Shown here: positions 40,246 to 51,264 of the stretch, piece after piece
How positions within the stretch are numbered: position 1 is the first letter of the stretch
Layout: every line of letters begins with the position of its first letter
Source: Acidovorax sp. T1
GTDB lineage: Bacteria > Pseudomonadota > Gammaproteobacteria > Burkholderiales > Burkholderiaceae_C
DNA: 64,000 bases
Direction: 5' to 3'
Assembly (NCBI RefSeq): GCF_002176815.1
Contig: NZ_CP021648.1
Span: 2,922,001-2,986,000, forward strand
Program-made: the position numbers and the translations under genes
The notes under the pieces: model-generated
Database searches by the model: none
Told to the model about the DNA's origin: nothing
The model's input: only the letters and a program-made list of their open reading frames with translations

Positions 40246-41196
40246 ATGATCTACGACTCCACCCTGCCCTACCCCCGCGACCTCATCGGCTACGGACAGA
40301 ACCCGCCGCACCCGCAGTGGCCGGGCGGCGCCCGCATTGCCGTGCAATTCGTACTCAACTACGAAGAAGGCGGCGAGAACGCCGTGCTGCATGGCGACGC
40401 GGGCAGCGAGCAGTTTCTGTCGGAAATGTTCAACCCCGCCAGCTACCCCGAGCGGCACATCAGCATGGAAGGCATCTACGAATACGGCTCGCGCGCGGGC
40501 GTATGGCGCATCCTGCGCGAGTTTGAAAAGCGCAAACTCCCGCTCACGGTGTTTGGCGTGTCCACAGCCCTGCAGCGCCACCCCGAACTCACAGCAGCCT
40601 TTGTGGAACTGGGCCACGAGATCGCCTGCCATGGCCTCAAGTGGATTCACTACCAGCACATCCCCGAAGCGGTGGAGCGCGCGCACATGGCCGAGGCCAT
40701 GGCCATCATCGAGCGCATGACCGGAGAAAGGCCCCTGGGCTGGTACACCGGCCGCGACAGCCCCAACACCCGCCGCCTGGCGGCCGACTTTGGTGGCTTT
40801 GCATACGACAGCGACTACTACGGCGACGACCTGCCCTTCTGGATGAAGGTGCAGCGCACCGACGGCACCGCCGTGCCCCAGCTCATCGTGCCGTACACAC
40901 TCGACTGCAACGACATGCGCTTTGCGCTGCCCCAGGGCTACTCGCACGCCGACCCGTTCTTTCAGTACATGAAGGACACGTTTGATGCGCTGTACGCTGA
41001 AGGAGCGCCCGACGGCGACAACGCCCCCAAGATGATGAGCATTGGCATGCACTGCCGCCTGCTGGGCCGCCCGGGGCGCATCACGGCGCTGCAGCGCTTT
41101 CTGGACCACATCGGGCAGCACGACAAGGTGTGGGTGGCACGCCGCATCGACATCGCGCGCCACTGGGCGCAGCGGTTTCCCGCGCCGATTTTTTGA
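40246..41196 (+). CDS. puuE: Allantoinase, polysaccharide-deacetylase-like (PuuE type)
   Basis: A 316-residue enzyme of the NodB/polysaccharide deacetylase fold that opens allantoin to allantoate without resembling the classical metallo-allantoinase. Typical PuuE segments are YPRDLIGYGQNPPHPQWPGG, NYEEGGENAVLHGD, EIACHGLKWIHYQ and GRDSPNTRRL. The ATG at 40246 gives the usual family N-terminus MIYDSTLPYPRDL; the frame is open further upstream without resemblance. The next gene, uraD-allC, follows after 64 bases holding one repeat. Confidence 0.93.
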   Translation: MIYDSTLPYPRDLIGYGQNPPHPQWPGGARIAVQFVLNYEEGGENAVLHGDAGSEQFLSEMFNPASYPERHISMEGIYEYGSRAGVWRILREFEKRKLPLTVFGVSTALQRHPELTAAFVELGHEIACHGLKWIHYQHIPEAVERAHMAEAMAIIERMTGERPLGWYTGRDSPNTRRLAADFGGFAYDSDYYGDDLPFWMKVQRTDGTAVPQLIVPYTLDCNDMRFALPQGYSHADPFFQYMKDTFDALYAEGAPDGDNAPKMMSIGMHCRLLGRPGRITALQRFLDHIGQHDKVWVARRIDIARHWAQRFPAPIF

Positions 41197-41198
41197 GT

Positions 41199-41251
41199 CA
41201 AATAGGCCTCTAGCGCTTATTCCGTAAGCGCGAGTAGCTCACTTTATTGAA
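41199..41251. repeat. Family B repeat between puuE and uraD-allC, forward orientation
   Basis: The copy reads AGGCCTCTAGCGCTTATTCC, then GTAAGCGCGAGTAGCTC, immediately after the puuE stop. The hairpin lies between two genes that should be co-transcribed. Confidence 0.85.
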
Positions 41252-41260
41252 GCAAACAGC

Positions 41261-43039
41261 ATGAGCCTGACCCTGGAACAACTCAACACCGCCAGCGCTG
41301 CCGATGCCCTGCTATGGCTCGACGGCGTGTACGAACATTCGCCCTGGATTGCCGAGCACGCCCTGGCGCAGCGGCCCTTTCGCTCACTGGCGCACCTCAA
41401 GCACGCCATGGCCCATGCCGTGCGCACGGCCAGCGCCGAGGCGCAGCTGGGCCTGATCCGCGCCCACCCCGAGCTGGCCGGCAAGGCCATGGTGGCGCAA
41501 AACCTCACTGCTGAATCGACCAACGAACAATCCAAGGCGGGCCTCACCCAATGCACGCCCGAAGAATTTGCGCGCATCCAGCAGCTCAATGCCGACTACA
41601 ACGCGCGCTTTGGCTTCCCCTTCATCCTGGCCGTGCGCGGGCCGCGCGGCACGGGGCTGACCCGGCAACAGATCATCGACACCTTTGCGCGGCGGCTCGA
41701 CAACCATACGGACTTCGAGCGCGCCGAGGCCTTGCGCAACATCCACCGCATCGCCGAGATTCGCCTGAACGACAAGTTCGGTGCCCAGCCCCTGCTGGGC
41801 AACGACGTGTGGGACTGGCATGAAAAGCTGGCCGCACACTCCGACCCCGGCTTTGCCGAAAAGGGCCAGCTCACCGTCACCTACCTCACCGATGCACACC
41901 GCGCCTGTGCCCAGCGCATCAGCCACTGGATGCGCGACTGCGGCTTTGATGAGGTGGAAGTGGACGCCGTGGGCAACGTGGTAGGGCGGTATCGCGCCGC
42001 AACACCCGGTGCGAAGTACCTCATGACGGGCTCGCACTACGACACCGTGCGCAATGGCGGCAAATACGACGGCCGCCTGGGCATCTTCGTGCCCATGGCC
42101 TGCGTGCGTGAGCTGCACCGCGCGGGCCGGCGCCTGCCGTTTGGCATCGAGGTGGTGGCCTTTGCCGAAGAGGAAGGCCAGCGCTACAAGGCCACCTTCC
42201 TGGGCTCGGGCGCGCTCATCGGGCACTTCAACCCGGCCTGGCTGGACCAGAAGGACGCAGACGGTGTAACCATGCGCGAGGCCATGCAGCATGCGGGCCT
42301 GCGCATTGACAACATCGCCCAACTGCAGCGCGACCCGGCGCAGTACCTGGGCTTCATCGAGGTCCACATCGAACAGGGCCCGGTGCTCAACGAGCTGGAC
42401 CTGCCCCTGGGCGTGGTCACCTCCATCAACGGCGGCGTGCGCTTTGTGGGCGAAATGATCGGCACCGCCAGCCACGCCGGCACCACCCCCATGGACCGCC
42501 GCCGCGATGCGGCCGTGGCCGTGGCGGAGCTTGCGCTGTACATCGAGCAGCGCGCCGCGCAGGACGGCGACTCGGTGGGCACGATAGGCCTGCTCAGCGT
42601 GCCCGGCGGCTCCATCAACGTGGTGCCAGGCCGCTGCCTTTTTTCATTGGATCTGCGTGCGCCCACCGATCCGCAACGTGACGCGCTGGTGCGCGATGTG
42701 CTGGACCAGCTGGGCCAGATCGCCGCTCGGCGCGGCCTGCGCTATACGCTGGAGGAATCCATGCGCGCCGCCGCAGCCCCCAGCGCCCCGGCCCTGCAGC
42801 ACCACTGGGAACGTGCGGTGGATGCGCTGGGCGTGCCCGTGTTCCGCATGCCCAGTGGCGCGGGGCATGACGCGATGAAGCTGCACGAAATCATGCCGCA
42901 GGCCATGCTGTTTGTGCGCGGCGAAAACTCCGGCATCAGCCACAACCCGCTCGAATCCACCACCAACAACGACATGCAACTGGCCGTGGACGCCTTCACC
43001 CAGGTGCTGCACCAGCTTGCCGAGGAAACCCACCCATGA
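41261..43039 (+). CDS. Bifunctional OHCU decarboxylase / allantoate amidohydrolase fusion
   Basis: A 592-residue two-domain enzyme. Residues about 1-170 are UraD (RAHPELAGKAM near 67-77, with the catalytic His, and FGFPFILAVRG), which converts OHCU to S-allantoin. Residues about 185-590 are an AllC-type M20/carbamoylase domain (GSHYDTVRNGGKYDGRLG, AEEEGQRYKATFLGSG, EVHIEQGPVLN), which hydrolyses allantoate toward ureidoglycolate. The two activities flank PuuE in the pathway rather than being consecutive. The gene follows puuE and overlaps the next M20 gene by ATGA. Confidence 0.92.
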   Translation: MSLTLEQLNTASAADALLWLDGVYEHSPWIAEHALAQRPFRSLAHLKHAMAHAVRTASAEAQLGLIRAHPELAGKAMVAQNLTAESTNEQSKAGLTQCTPEEFARIQQLNADYNARFGFPFILAVRGPRGTGLTRQQIIDTFARRLDNHTDFERAEALRNIHRIAEIRLNDKFGAQPLLGNDVWDWHEKLAAHSDPGFAEKGQLTVTYLTDAHRACAQRISHWMRDCGFDEVEVDAVGNVVGRYRAATPGAKYLMTGSHYDTVRNGGKYDGRLGIFVPMACVRELHRAGRRLPFGIEVVAFAEEEGQRYKATFLGSGALIGHFNPAWLDQKDADGVTMREAMQHAGLRIDNIAQLQRDPAQYLGFIEVHIEQGPVLNELDLPLGVVTSINGGVRFVGEMIGTASHAGTTPMDRRRDAAVAVAELALYIEQRAAQDGDSVGTIGLLSVPGGSINVVPGRCLFSLDLRAPTDPQRDALVRDVLDQLGQIAARRGLRYTLEESMRAAAAPSAPALQHHWERAVDALGVPVFRMPSGAGHDAMKLHEIMPQAMLFVRGENSGISHNPLESTTNNDMQLAVDAFTQVLHQLAEETHP

Positions 43040-44286
43040 CCACTCCCACACCGGCCTCTTACGCCGCCCTGGACGCCTGGATCGACCAGCACTTTGACGA
43101 AGAAGTGCGCTTTCTGCAGGCCCTGGTGCGCGTACCTACCGACACGCCGCCCGGCAACAACGCACCCCATGCCGAACGCACGGCCGAGCTGCTCAAGGAC
43201 TTTGGCTACGAGGCCGAGAAACACGCCGTGCCCGCCGCCGATGTACGGGCCTATGGCATGGAATCCATCACCAACCTCATCGTGCGCCGCCAGTACGGTG
43301 CGCAGGGCAGCGGCGGCAAAACCATCGCCCTGAACGCCCACGGCGACGTGGTGCCGCCCGGCGAAGGCTGGACGCACGACCCCTACGGCGCCGAGATCGT
43401 GGATGGCGCCATGTATGGCCGCGCCACTGCCGTGAGCAAAAGCGACTTTGCATCGTTCACCTTTGCCGTGCGCGCGCTCGAAGCCGTGGCCCAACCCGCC
43501 CAAGGCGCGGTGGAATTGCACTTCACCTACGACGAAGAGTTTGGTGGCGAACTGGGCCCCGGCTGGCTGCTGCAAAAAGGCCTCACCAAGCCTGACCTGA
43601 TGATTGCGGCAGGTTTCAGCTACGAAGTGGTCACCGCTCACAACGGCTGCCTGCAGATGGAGGTGACCGTGCACGGCAAGATGGCGCACGCCGCCGTGCC
43701 GCACACGGGGGTTGATGCCCTGCAGGGCGCGGTGCACATCCTGAATGCGCTGTATGCGCAGAACGATGAATACAAGAAGGTCACGTCCAAGGTCACCGGC
43801 ATCAAGCACCCCTACCTGAATGTGGGCCGCATCGAAGGCGGCACCAACACCAACGTCGTGCCCGGCAAGGTGATGTTCAAGCTCGACCGCCGCATGATCC
43901 CCGAGGAAAACCCGGCGGAGGTCGAAGCCACCATCCGCCGCGTGATCGAGCAGGCCGCGGGTGAGCGCGCCGGCATCAGCGTGGACATCAAGCGCCTGCT
44001 GCTGGCCAACGCGATGACCCCGCTGGCGGGCAATGCGCCCCTGGTGCAAGCCATCCAGAAACATGCGCAGACGGTGATTGGCGAGCCGGTGCCCGCAGTG
44101 GGCACGCCGCTGTACACCGACGTGCGCCTGTATGTGGAGCGGGGCATTCCCGGCGTGATCTACGGCGCGGGCCCGCGCACGGTGCTCGAATCGCACGCCA
44201 AGCGCGCCGACGAGCGGCTTCAGCTAGAAGACCTGCGCCGCGCCACCAAGGTGATTGCGCGGGCGCTGAGCGACCTGCTCGCCTGA
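43036..44286 (+). CDS. M20-family amidohydrolase of unknown substrate, coupled to uraD-allC
   Basis: A 416-residue ArgE/DapE-like protein. Visible motifs are LNAHGDVVPPGEGW (metal His and Asp), YDEEFGGELG (catalytic Glu pair), a lid domain (MEVTVHGKMAHAAVPHTGVDAL), and a C-terminal His in ESHAKRADERL. The bridging metal Asp expected in GRGxxDMKG appears replaced: the region reads GRATAVSKSDFASF. The ATGA overlap with uraD-allC argues for a step in the same pathway. A ureidoglycolate- or ureidoglycine-directed hydrolase would fill a gap left by the absence of a recognised ureidoglycolate lyase here, but this is inference. Confidence 0.75.
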   Translation: MTTPTPASYAALDAWIDQHFDEEVRFLQALVRVPTDTPPGNNAPHAERTAELLKDFGYEAEKHAVPAADVRAYGMESITNLIVRRQYGAQGSGGKTIALNAHGDVVPPGEGWTHDPYGAEIVDGAMYGRATAVSKSDFASFTFAVRALEAVAQPAQGAVELHFTYDEEFGGELGPGWLLQKGLTKPDLMIAAGFSYEVVTAHNGCLQMEVTVHGKMAHAAVPHTGVDALQGAVHILNALYAQNDEYKKVTSKVTGIKHPYLNVGRIEGGTNTNVVPGKVMFKLDRRMIPEENPAEVEATIRRVIEQAAGERAGISVDIKRLLLANAMTPLAGNAPLVQAIQKHAQTVIGEPVPAVGTPLYTDVRLYVERGIPGVIYGAGPRTVLESHAKRADERLQLEDLRRATKVIARALSDLLA

Positions 44287-44634
44287 CGGCGACGCCAAAG
44301 CACCCTGCTACTGTCAGGATTCGTTCAGCTTGCGTTGCAATCGGGTTATCCTGTCAGCCGACTCCATCCAGGGGCACCACGAGGCATTCCAATGCCCTGG
44401 AAACACCCAGCCGCCACACCGGTGCGACTGGGCGCCCACGCACCCGGCCACCGCGCACCCGCGTTCGGCACGGGCAGCGCCAGATGAAGGCGAAGAACGA
44501 TGGAGCCCCATCCGCGCAGTGCATGGGTGCGCAGGCCGTGCTTCACGCCGCGTACGCATTGACCGGCACATGGCCCCGATTCACCATCGGATTTGCTTGT
44601 TTTTGCAATCCGCTGAGAACTTTCAGGTTTCCGT
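44287..44634. other. 348-base non-coding gap upstream of maeB
   Basis: No convincing gene, hairpin terminator or repeat family is seen here. It must hold the maeB promoter, but I cannot place -35/-10 boxes with confidence. Short open frames on both strands have no recognisable features. Confidence 0.5.
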
Positions 44635-46941
<2,307 letters not shown>

Positions 46942-46993
46942 AGGCAAGCGCAAGGGCGCAATGCGCGCTGCAGCCCAGGGCGGGGCAGGCGCA

Positions 46994-47023
46994 CAGGGTT
47001 TCGCGCCATGTCGGGAAACCCTG
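46994..47023 (+). other. Hairpin between maeB and the NMT1-type binding protein gene
   Basis: A nine-base stem CAGGGTTTC/GAAACCCTG with a 12-base loop, no T-run after it. It may be a weak terminator of maeB or part of a leader RNA of the downstream transporter operon, whose start is 143 bases away. Confidence 0.35.
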
Positions 47024-47165
47024 CATGCCCCCCGTGCACCACTTCGGGGAAGAATGGCTTCATGCCCGGTTCTACTGCGGCGAAAGCGGGCATTAATTTT
47101 GCTGAGTTCATGGCCAAGCGGCCGTGAAAACGGCACCTTTCAACGCCTTTGTCCCAGGAGCCCCC

Positions 47166-48197
47166 ATGAAGAAACGCTCGTTCCTGCAGTGCGCCGCACT
47201 GCTGGCCGCGGCCAGCACCGTCTCGCTGGCGCACGCACAAACGCCCACGCCCATCAAATTCCAGCTCGACTGGCGTTTTGAAGGCCCTGCGGCGCTGTTT
47301 CTGCAGCCCGTGGCCAAGGGCTATTTCAAGGCCGCCGGGCTGGATGTGACGGTGGATGCCGGCAACGGCTCGGGCGGTGCCGTGCAGCGCGTAGCCTCGG
47401 GCACGTATGACATGGGCTTTGCCGACCTGGCCGCCGTGATGGAGTTCCACGCCAACAACCCCGACGCGCAAAACAAGCCCGTGGCGGTGATGATGGTCTA
47501 CAACAACACGCCGGCCTCGGTCATGGCGCTCAAGAAGAGCGGCATCACCAAGCCCGCCGACCTGGCCGGCAAGAAGCTGGGCGCCCCCGTGTTCGACGCG
47601 GGCCGCCGCGCGTTCCCCATCTTCCAGAAGGCCAACGGCATCGGCGCCGTGACCTGGACGGCCATGGACCCGCCCCTGCGCGAAACCATGCTGGTGCGCG
47701 GCGATGTGGACGCCATCACCGGCTTCACCTTCACCTCGCTGCTCAACCTGGAAGCCCGTGGCGCCAAGGCTGCCGATGTGGTGGTGCTGCCCTATGCCGA
47801 CTTCGGCGTGAAGCTGTACGGCAACGTGGTCATTGCCAGCCCGAAGCTCATCAAGGAGAACCCGGCCGCCGTCAAGGCCTTCCTGTCAGCCTTCACCAAG
47901 GGCGCCAAAGAGGTCATCGCAAACCCTGCAGCCTCCATCGAGTACGTGAAAGCGCGCGACGGCATCGTGAACGTGCCGCTTGAAACCCGCCGCCTGCAAC
48001 TGGCCATCGACACCGTCATCAACAGCCCCGACGCACGCGCCGAAGGCTTCGGGCAGGCCAAGCCCGGCCGCATGTCGCTGATGGCCTCGCAGGTGTCGGA
48101 TGCGTTCAACACCAAAACGCGTGTGAACCCCGACGATGTGTGGAACGCCAGCTTCCTGCCCAGCGCGGCCGAGCTGAACATCCTGCCCAAGAAGTAG
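47166..48197 (+). CDS. NMT1/THI5-type ABC transporter substrate-binding protein
   Basis: A 343-residue periplasmic protein with signal peptide MKKRSFLQCAALLAAASTVSLAHAQ, then PIKFQLDWRFEGPAALFLQPVAKGYFKAAGL, typical of the SsuA/THI5 group that binds pyrimidines, taurine/sulfonates or, in some Proteobacteria, purines. The ATG at 47166 is preceded by CCAGGAG. It is the first gene of a three-gene importer. The ligand cannot be read from the sequence; the neighbourhood favours a nitrogen heterocycle or ureide such as xanthine, allantoin or urate. Confidence 0.85.
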   Translation: MKKRSFLQCAALLAAASTVSLAHAQTPTPIKFQLDWRFEGPAALFLQPVAKGYFKAAGLDVTVDAGNGSGGAVQRVASGTYDMGFADLAAVMEFHANNPDAQNKPVAVMMVYNNTPASVMALKKSGITKPADLAGKKLGAPVFDAGRRAFPIFQKANGIGAVTWTAMDPPLRETMLVRGDVDAITGFTFTSLLNLEARGAKAADVVVLPYADFGVKLYGNVVIASPKLIKENPAAVKAFLSAFTKGAKEVIANPAASIEYVKARDGIVNVPLETRRLQLAIDTVINSPDARAEGFGQAKPGRMSLMASQVSDAFNTKTRVNPDDVWNASFLPSAAELNILPKK

Positions 48198-48218
48198 TCA
48201 AGCAAGCGCCGCACGTTT

Positions 48219-48273
48219 ACTATCAATTTAATAGCTTTCAGCGCTTATCCAGCAAGCGCTAGAGGCCATTTTT
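48219..48273. repeat. Family B repeat inside the NMT1-type operon, reverse orientation
   Basis: A clean copy: ACTATCAATTTAATAGC, CAGCGCTTATCCAGCAAGCG, then CTAGAGGCCATTTTTATT. As RNA it is a stem-loop followed closely by a U-run, resembling an intrinsic attenuator between the binding-protein and ATPase genes. Confidence 0.85.
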
Positions 48274-48290
48274 ATTCAAAACTCTATCCC

Positions 48291-49115
48291 ATGCAGGCTG
48301 CCGACTCCTATTTTGTGGACTTCCGCGACGTCTGGCTCGCCTACAACGACGAGCTGCGCGCGCAAAACCAGTTTGCGGTCGAGGCCATCAACCTGCAGGT
48401 GCGGCGCGGCGAGTTCATCGCCATCGTCGGCCCCTCGGGCTGCGGCAAGTCCACCTTCATGAAGCTGGCCACGGGGCTGAAGATGCCCTCCATGGGCAAG
48501 ATTTTCATCGACGGGCAGCCGGTCACGGGGCCGCTCAAGGTCTCGGGCATGGCGTTTCAGGCGCCATCGCTGCTGCCCTGGCGCACCACGGTGGACAACG
48601 TGCTGCTGCCGCTCGAAATCGTCGAGCCCTATCGCAGCCACTTCAAGCAAAAGCGCAAGGAATACGAAGAACGTGCCCGCAAGCTGCTGCAAAAAGTGGG
48701 GCTGGCGGGCTATGAAGACAAGTTCCCCTGGCAGCTGTCGGGCGGTATGCAGCAGCGCGCCAGCATCTGCCGCGCGCTGATCCACGAGCCCAAAATGCTG
48801 CTGCTGGACGAGCCGTTTGGCGCGCTCGATGCGTTCACGCGCGAAGAACTGTGGTGCATTCTGCGCGACCTGTGGACCGAGCAGCAATTCAACGTGATTC
48901 TGGTCACGCACGATCTGCGTGAGTCGGTGTTCCTGGCCGATACCGTGTATGTCATGAGCAAAAGCCCGGGCCGTTTTGTGGTGCGCAAGGAGATCGAGCT
49001 GCCCCGGCCGCGCGATCTGGAAATCACCTACACCAAGGAATTCACGGACATCGTGCACGAGCTGCGCGGCCATATCGGTGCCCTGCGTAAAGCCGGCGCC
49101 CCTCTCCAGCAGTAA
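48291..49115 (+). CDS. ABC transporter ATP-binding protein (SsuB/TauB type)
   Basis: A 274-residue ATPase. Walker A is GPSGCGKSTFMKL near 46-58, signature LSGGMQQRASICRAL, Walker B MLLLDEPFGALD, switch His in VTHDLRES. It energises the NMT1-type importer with the flanking binding protein and permease. The start is 93 bases after the binding protein stop, with a repeat between, so expression may be lower than that of the binding protein. No strong ribosome site is seen before the ATG. Confidence 0.92.
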   Translation: MQAADSYFVDFRDVWLAYNDELRAQNQFAVEAINLQVRRGEFIAIVGPSGCGKSTFMKLATGLKMPSMGKIFIDGQPVTGPLKVSGMAFQAPSLLPWRTTVDNVLLPLEIVEPYRSHFKQKRKEYEERARKLLQKVGLAGYEDKFPWQLSGGMQQRASICRALIHEPKMLLLDEPFGALDAFTREELWCILRDLWTEQQFNVILVTHDLRESVFLADTVYVMSKSPGRFVVRKEIELPRPRDLEITYTKEFTDIVHELRGHIGALRKAGAPLQQ

Positions 49116-49138
49116 CCACTGACCGACACACAAGCACC

Positions 49139-49906
49139 ATGCACAAGAAAACCGTAGAACGCTGGTCGCCCTGGCTGCTGTTGCTGGCGATCGTCCTGCT
49201 GTGGCAGATCATCTGCTCAGCCTTCAATGTCTCGGAGTTCATCTTCCCCAGCCCCTGGACCATCGGCACGCAGCTGGTGGAGTTTGGCGGCGTGATCGCA
49301 GGCCACGCCTGGCGCACCTTTTGGGTGACCATGGCCGGCTTTGGCATCGCCATCGTAGTGGGGGTGCTGCTGGGCTTTGTGATCGGCTCTTCGCGCCTGG
49401 CCTATGCCGCCGTGTACCCGCTGATGACAGCCTTCAACGCCCTGCCCAAGGCGGCGTTCGTGCCCATCCTCGTGGTGTGGTTCGGCATTGGCGTGGGCCC
49501 GGCCATCCTCACGGCCTTTCTCATCAGCTTCTTTCCCATCATGGTCAACATCGCCACCGGCCTGGCCACACTGGAGCCCGAGCTCGAAGACGTGCTGCGC
49601 GTGCTGGGCGCCAAGCGCTGGGACGTGCTGACCAAGGTGGGCCTGCCGCGCTCGATGCCCTACTTTTTTGGCTCGCTCAAGGTGGCCATCACACTGGCGT
49701 TTGTGGGCACCACGGTGTCGGAGATGACCGCCGCCAACGAAGGCATTGGCTACCTGCTGATCAGTGCGGGCTCGTCCATGCAGATGGGCCTGGCGTTTGC
49801 GGGCCTGATGGTGGTGGGCGCCATGGCCATGGTCATGTACGAGCTGTTCAGCTGGATTGAAAAACGCACCACGGGCTGGGCACACCGGGGCTCGCAGGGA
49901 GAGTAG
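49139..49906 (+). CDS. ABC transporter permease (SsuC/TauC type)
   Basis: A 255-residue inner-membrane protein with about six helices and the EAA loop near residue 150 (ELEDVLRVLGAKRWDVLTKVGLP), which docks to the ATPase. The first helix begins at about residue 12. It starts 23 bases after the ATPase gene and is the last gene of the operon; a repeat-type hairpin follows its stop. Confidence 0.9.
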   Translation: MHKKTVERWSPWLLLLAIVLLWQIICSAFNVSEFIFPSPWTIGTQLVEFGGVIAGHAWRTFWVTMAGFGIAIVVGVLLGFVIGSSRLAYAAVYPLMTAFNALPKAAFVPILVVWFGIGVGPAILTAFLISFFPIMVNIATGLATLEPELEDVLRVLGAKRWDVLTKVGLPRSMPYFFGSLKVAITLAFVGTTVSEMTAANEGIGYLLISAGSSMQMGLAFAGLMVVGAMAMVMYELFSWIEKRTTGWAHRGSQGE

Positions 49907-49917
49907 GCAGGGTACAT

Positions 49918-50017
49918 CCCCCTGAGTCGCCTTCGGCGCCTTCCCCCTTCTCTCGAATCGCTGGCGCGATTCGGGAAGGGGGACACCGCCAGCGCGGCGG
50001 GGCGGCCCTTGCGCGGC
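49918..50017 (+). repeat. Hairpin repeat (family D), copy 1
   Basis: A ~100-bp unit: CCCCCTGAGTCGCCTTCGGC, then a strong hairpin (CCCCCTTCTCTCGAATCGC with GCGATTCGGGAAGGGGG), ending CGGGGCGGCCCTTGCGCGG. A second copy lies inverted between urtB and urtA. It can end the permease transcript. Confidence 0.8.
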
Positions 50018-50176
50018 GGTTCTCGACTAGGCCGCACCGGTTTCGACGATTGCGCTCCTTGCCAGTGCAAAGGATGCGCCGACAGTTCCTCTTCAGAAGC
50101 AACGGGCCGTCTTTCCCACGCTGCCAACACGCCGCCGCTATACTTCGCGCCCCGTTGCACCGCAGGATCGCCTGGC

Positions 50177-51229
50177 ATGCGCTTGACCGATTTTTTCCAC
50201 CCGCTGGCCGCCCGTGCCACCGTGACCGTGCTGGCAGCCCTGGCCCTGGCCGCATGTGGTGGCACCACGCCCACCCGGCCCGATGCGTCCACCGAAACCC
50301 CGCTTTCATCCTCTGCCACCCCCATCCGCGTGGGCATAGCCCTGGGCGGTGGCGCGGCCAAGGGTTTTGCACACATTGGCGTGATCAAGATGCTGGAGGC
50401 CAATGGCCTGGCGCCTGCGGTGGTGTCAGGCACCAGCGCTGGCAGCGTGGTGGGCGCGCTGTACGCAAGCGGCATGAACGCATTTGAGATGCAGGAAAAA
50501 GCCGTGGCGCTGGACGAAGCCAAGATCCGCGACCTGCAACTGTCATCGGGCGGGCTGGTGCTGGGCCAGAAGCTCGAAGACTACGTGAACGAACAGGTGC
50601 GCCGCAAGCCGCTGGAACAAATGGCCAAGCCCTTTGTGGTGGTGGCCACGCGGCTCGAGGACGGTGAGCGCACCGTGTTTGCGCGCGGCAACACGGGACA
50701 GGCCGTGCGCGCATCCAGCAGCGTGCCCGGCGTGTTCCAGCCGGTCGCCATCGGCAAATACCACTTTGTGGACGGCGGCATCGTGAGCCCCGTGCCGGTG
50801 GATGCCGCGCGCCAGTTGGGCGCCGACATCGTGATTGCCGTGGACATCTCCAACAAGGCCCGAGGCCAGTCGCCCGCCAACATGCTGGGCGCGCTGAACC
50901 AGTCGATTGCCATCATGGGCCAGAAGCTCGGTCAGGCCGAACTGGCGCGCGCCGACGTGATCATCACACCGCAAGTGCTGGACATTGGCCCCGCCGACTT
51001 CACCCAGCGCGCCAGCGCCATTGTGGAAGGCGAGAAGGCTGCCCTGGCAGCCATGCCCCAGATCCGCGAACGGGTGGCCCAGCTGCAGGCCGCGCGTGCC
51101 AAGGCGACGCACCTGGCCCAACAAAAAGCAGCCCAGGCGCAGCACCAGGCCTGCCTGGACAAACGCAGCCGACTGCAAAAGCTCGCGGAACTGGCCCAGC
51201 TCGAAGACTCCTGCCCCGCACCAAAATAG
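50177..51229 (+). CDS. Patatin-like phospholipase lipoprotein (RssA-like)
   Basis: A 350-residue protein with lipoprotein signal VTVLAALALAACGGT. The patatin fold shows the oxyanion motif GGGAAKGFAHIG near 57-68, nucleophile elbow GTSAG, and the DGG of the catalytic dyad (FVDGGIVSPVP). All three are intact, so it should be a serine lipase/esterase at the periplasmic face of a membrane. The C-terminal 60 residues are an Ala/Gln-rich helical tail with two Cys. The ATG at 50177 is chosen to give the signal peptide. It starts the cluster leading to hyi and a deaminase gene, 35 bases before hyi. Confidence 0.87.
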   Translation: MRLTDFFHPLAARATVTVLAALALAACGGTTPTRPDASTETPLSSSATPIRVGIALGGGAAKGFAHIGVIKMLEANGLAPAVVSGTSAGSVVGALYASGMNAFEMQEKAVALDEAKIRDLQLSSGGLVLGQKLEDYVNEQVRRKPLEQMAKPFVVVATRLEDGERTVFARGNTGQAVRASSSVPGVFQPVAIGKYHFVDGGIVSPVPVDAARQLGADIVIAVDISNKARGQSPANMLGALNQSIAIMGQKLGQAELARADVIITPQVLDIGPADFTQRASAIVEGEKAALAAMPQIRERVAQLQAARAKATHLAQQKAAQAQHQACLDKRSRLQKLAELAQLEDSCPAPK

Positions 51230-51264
51230 CCGGTGCGCTGCCGAGACTGGTTTGAAAGACACCC

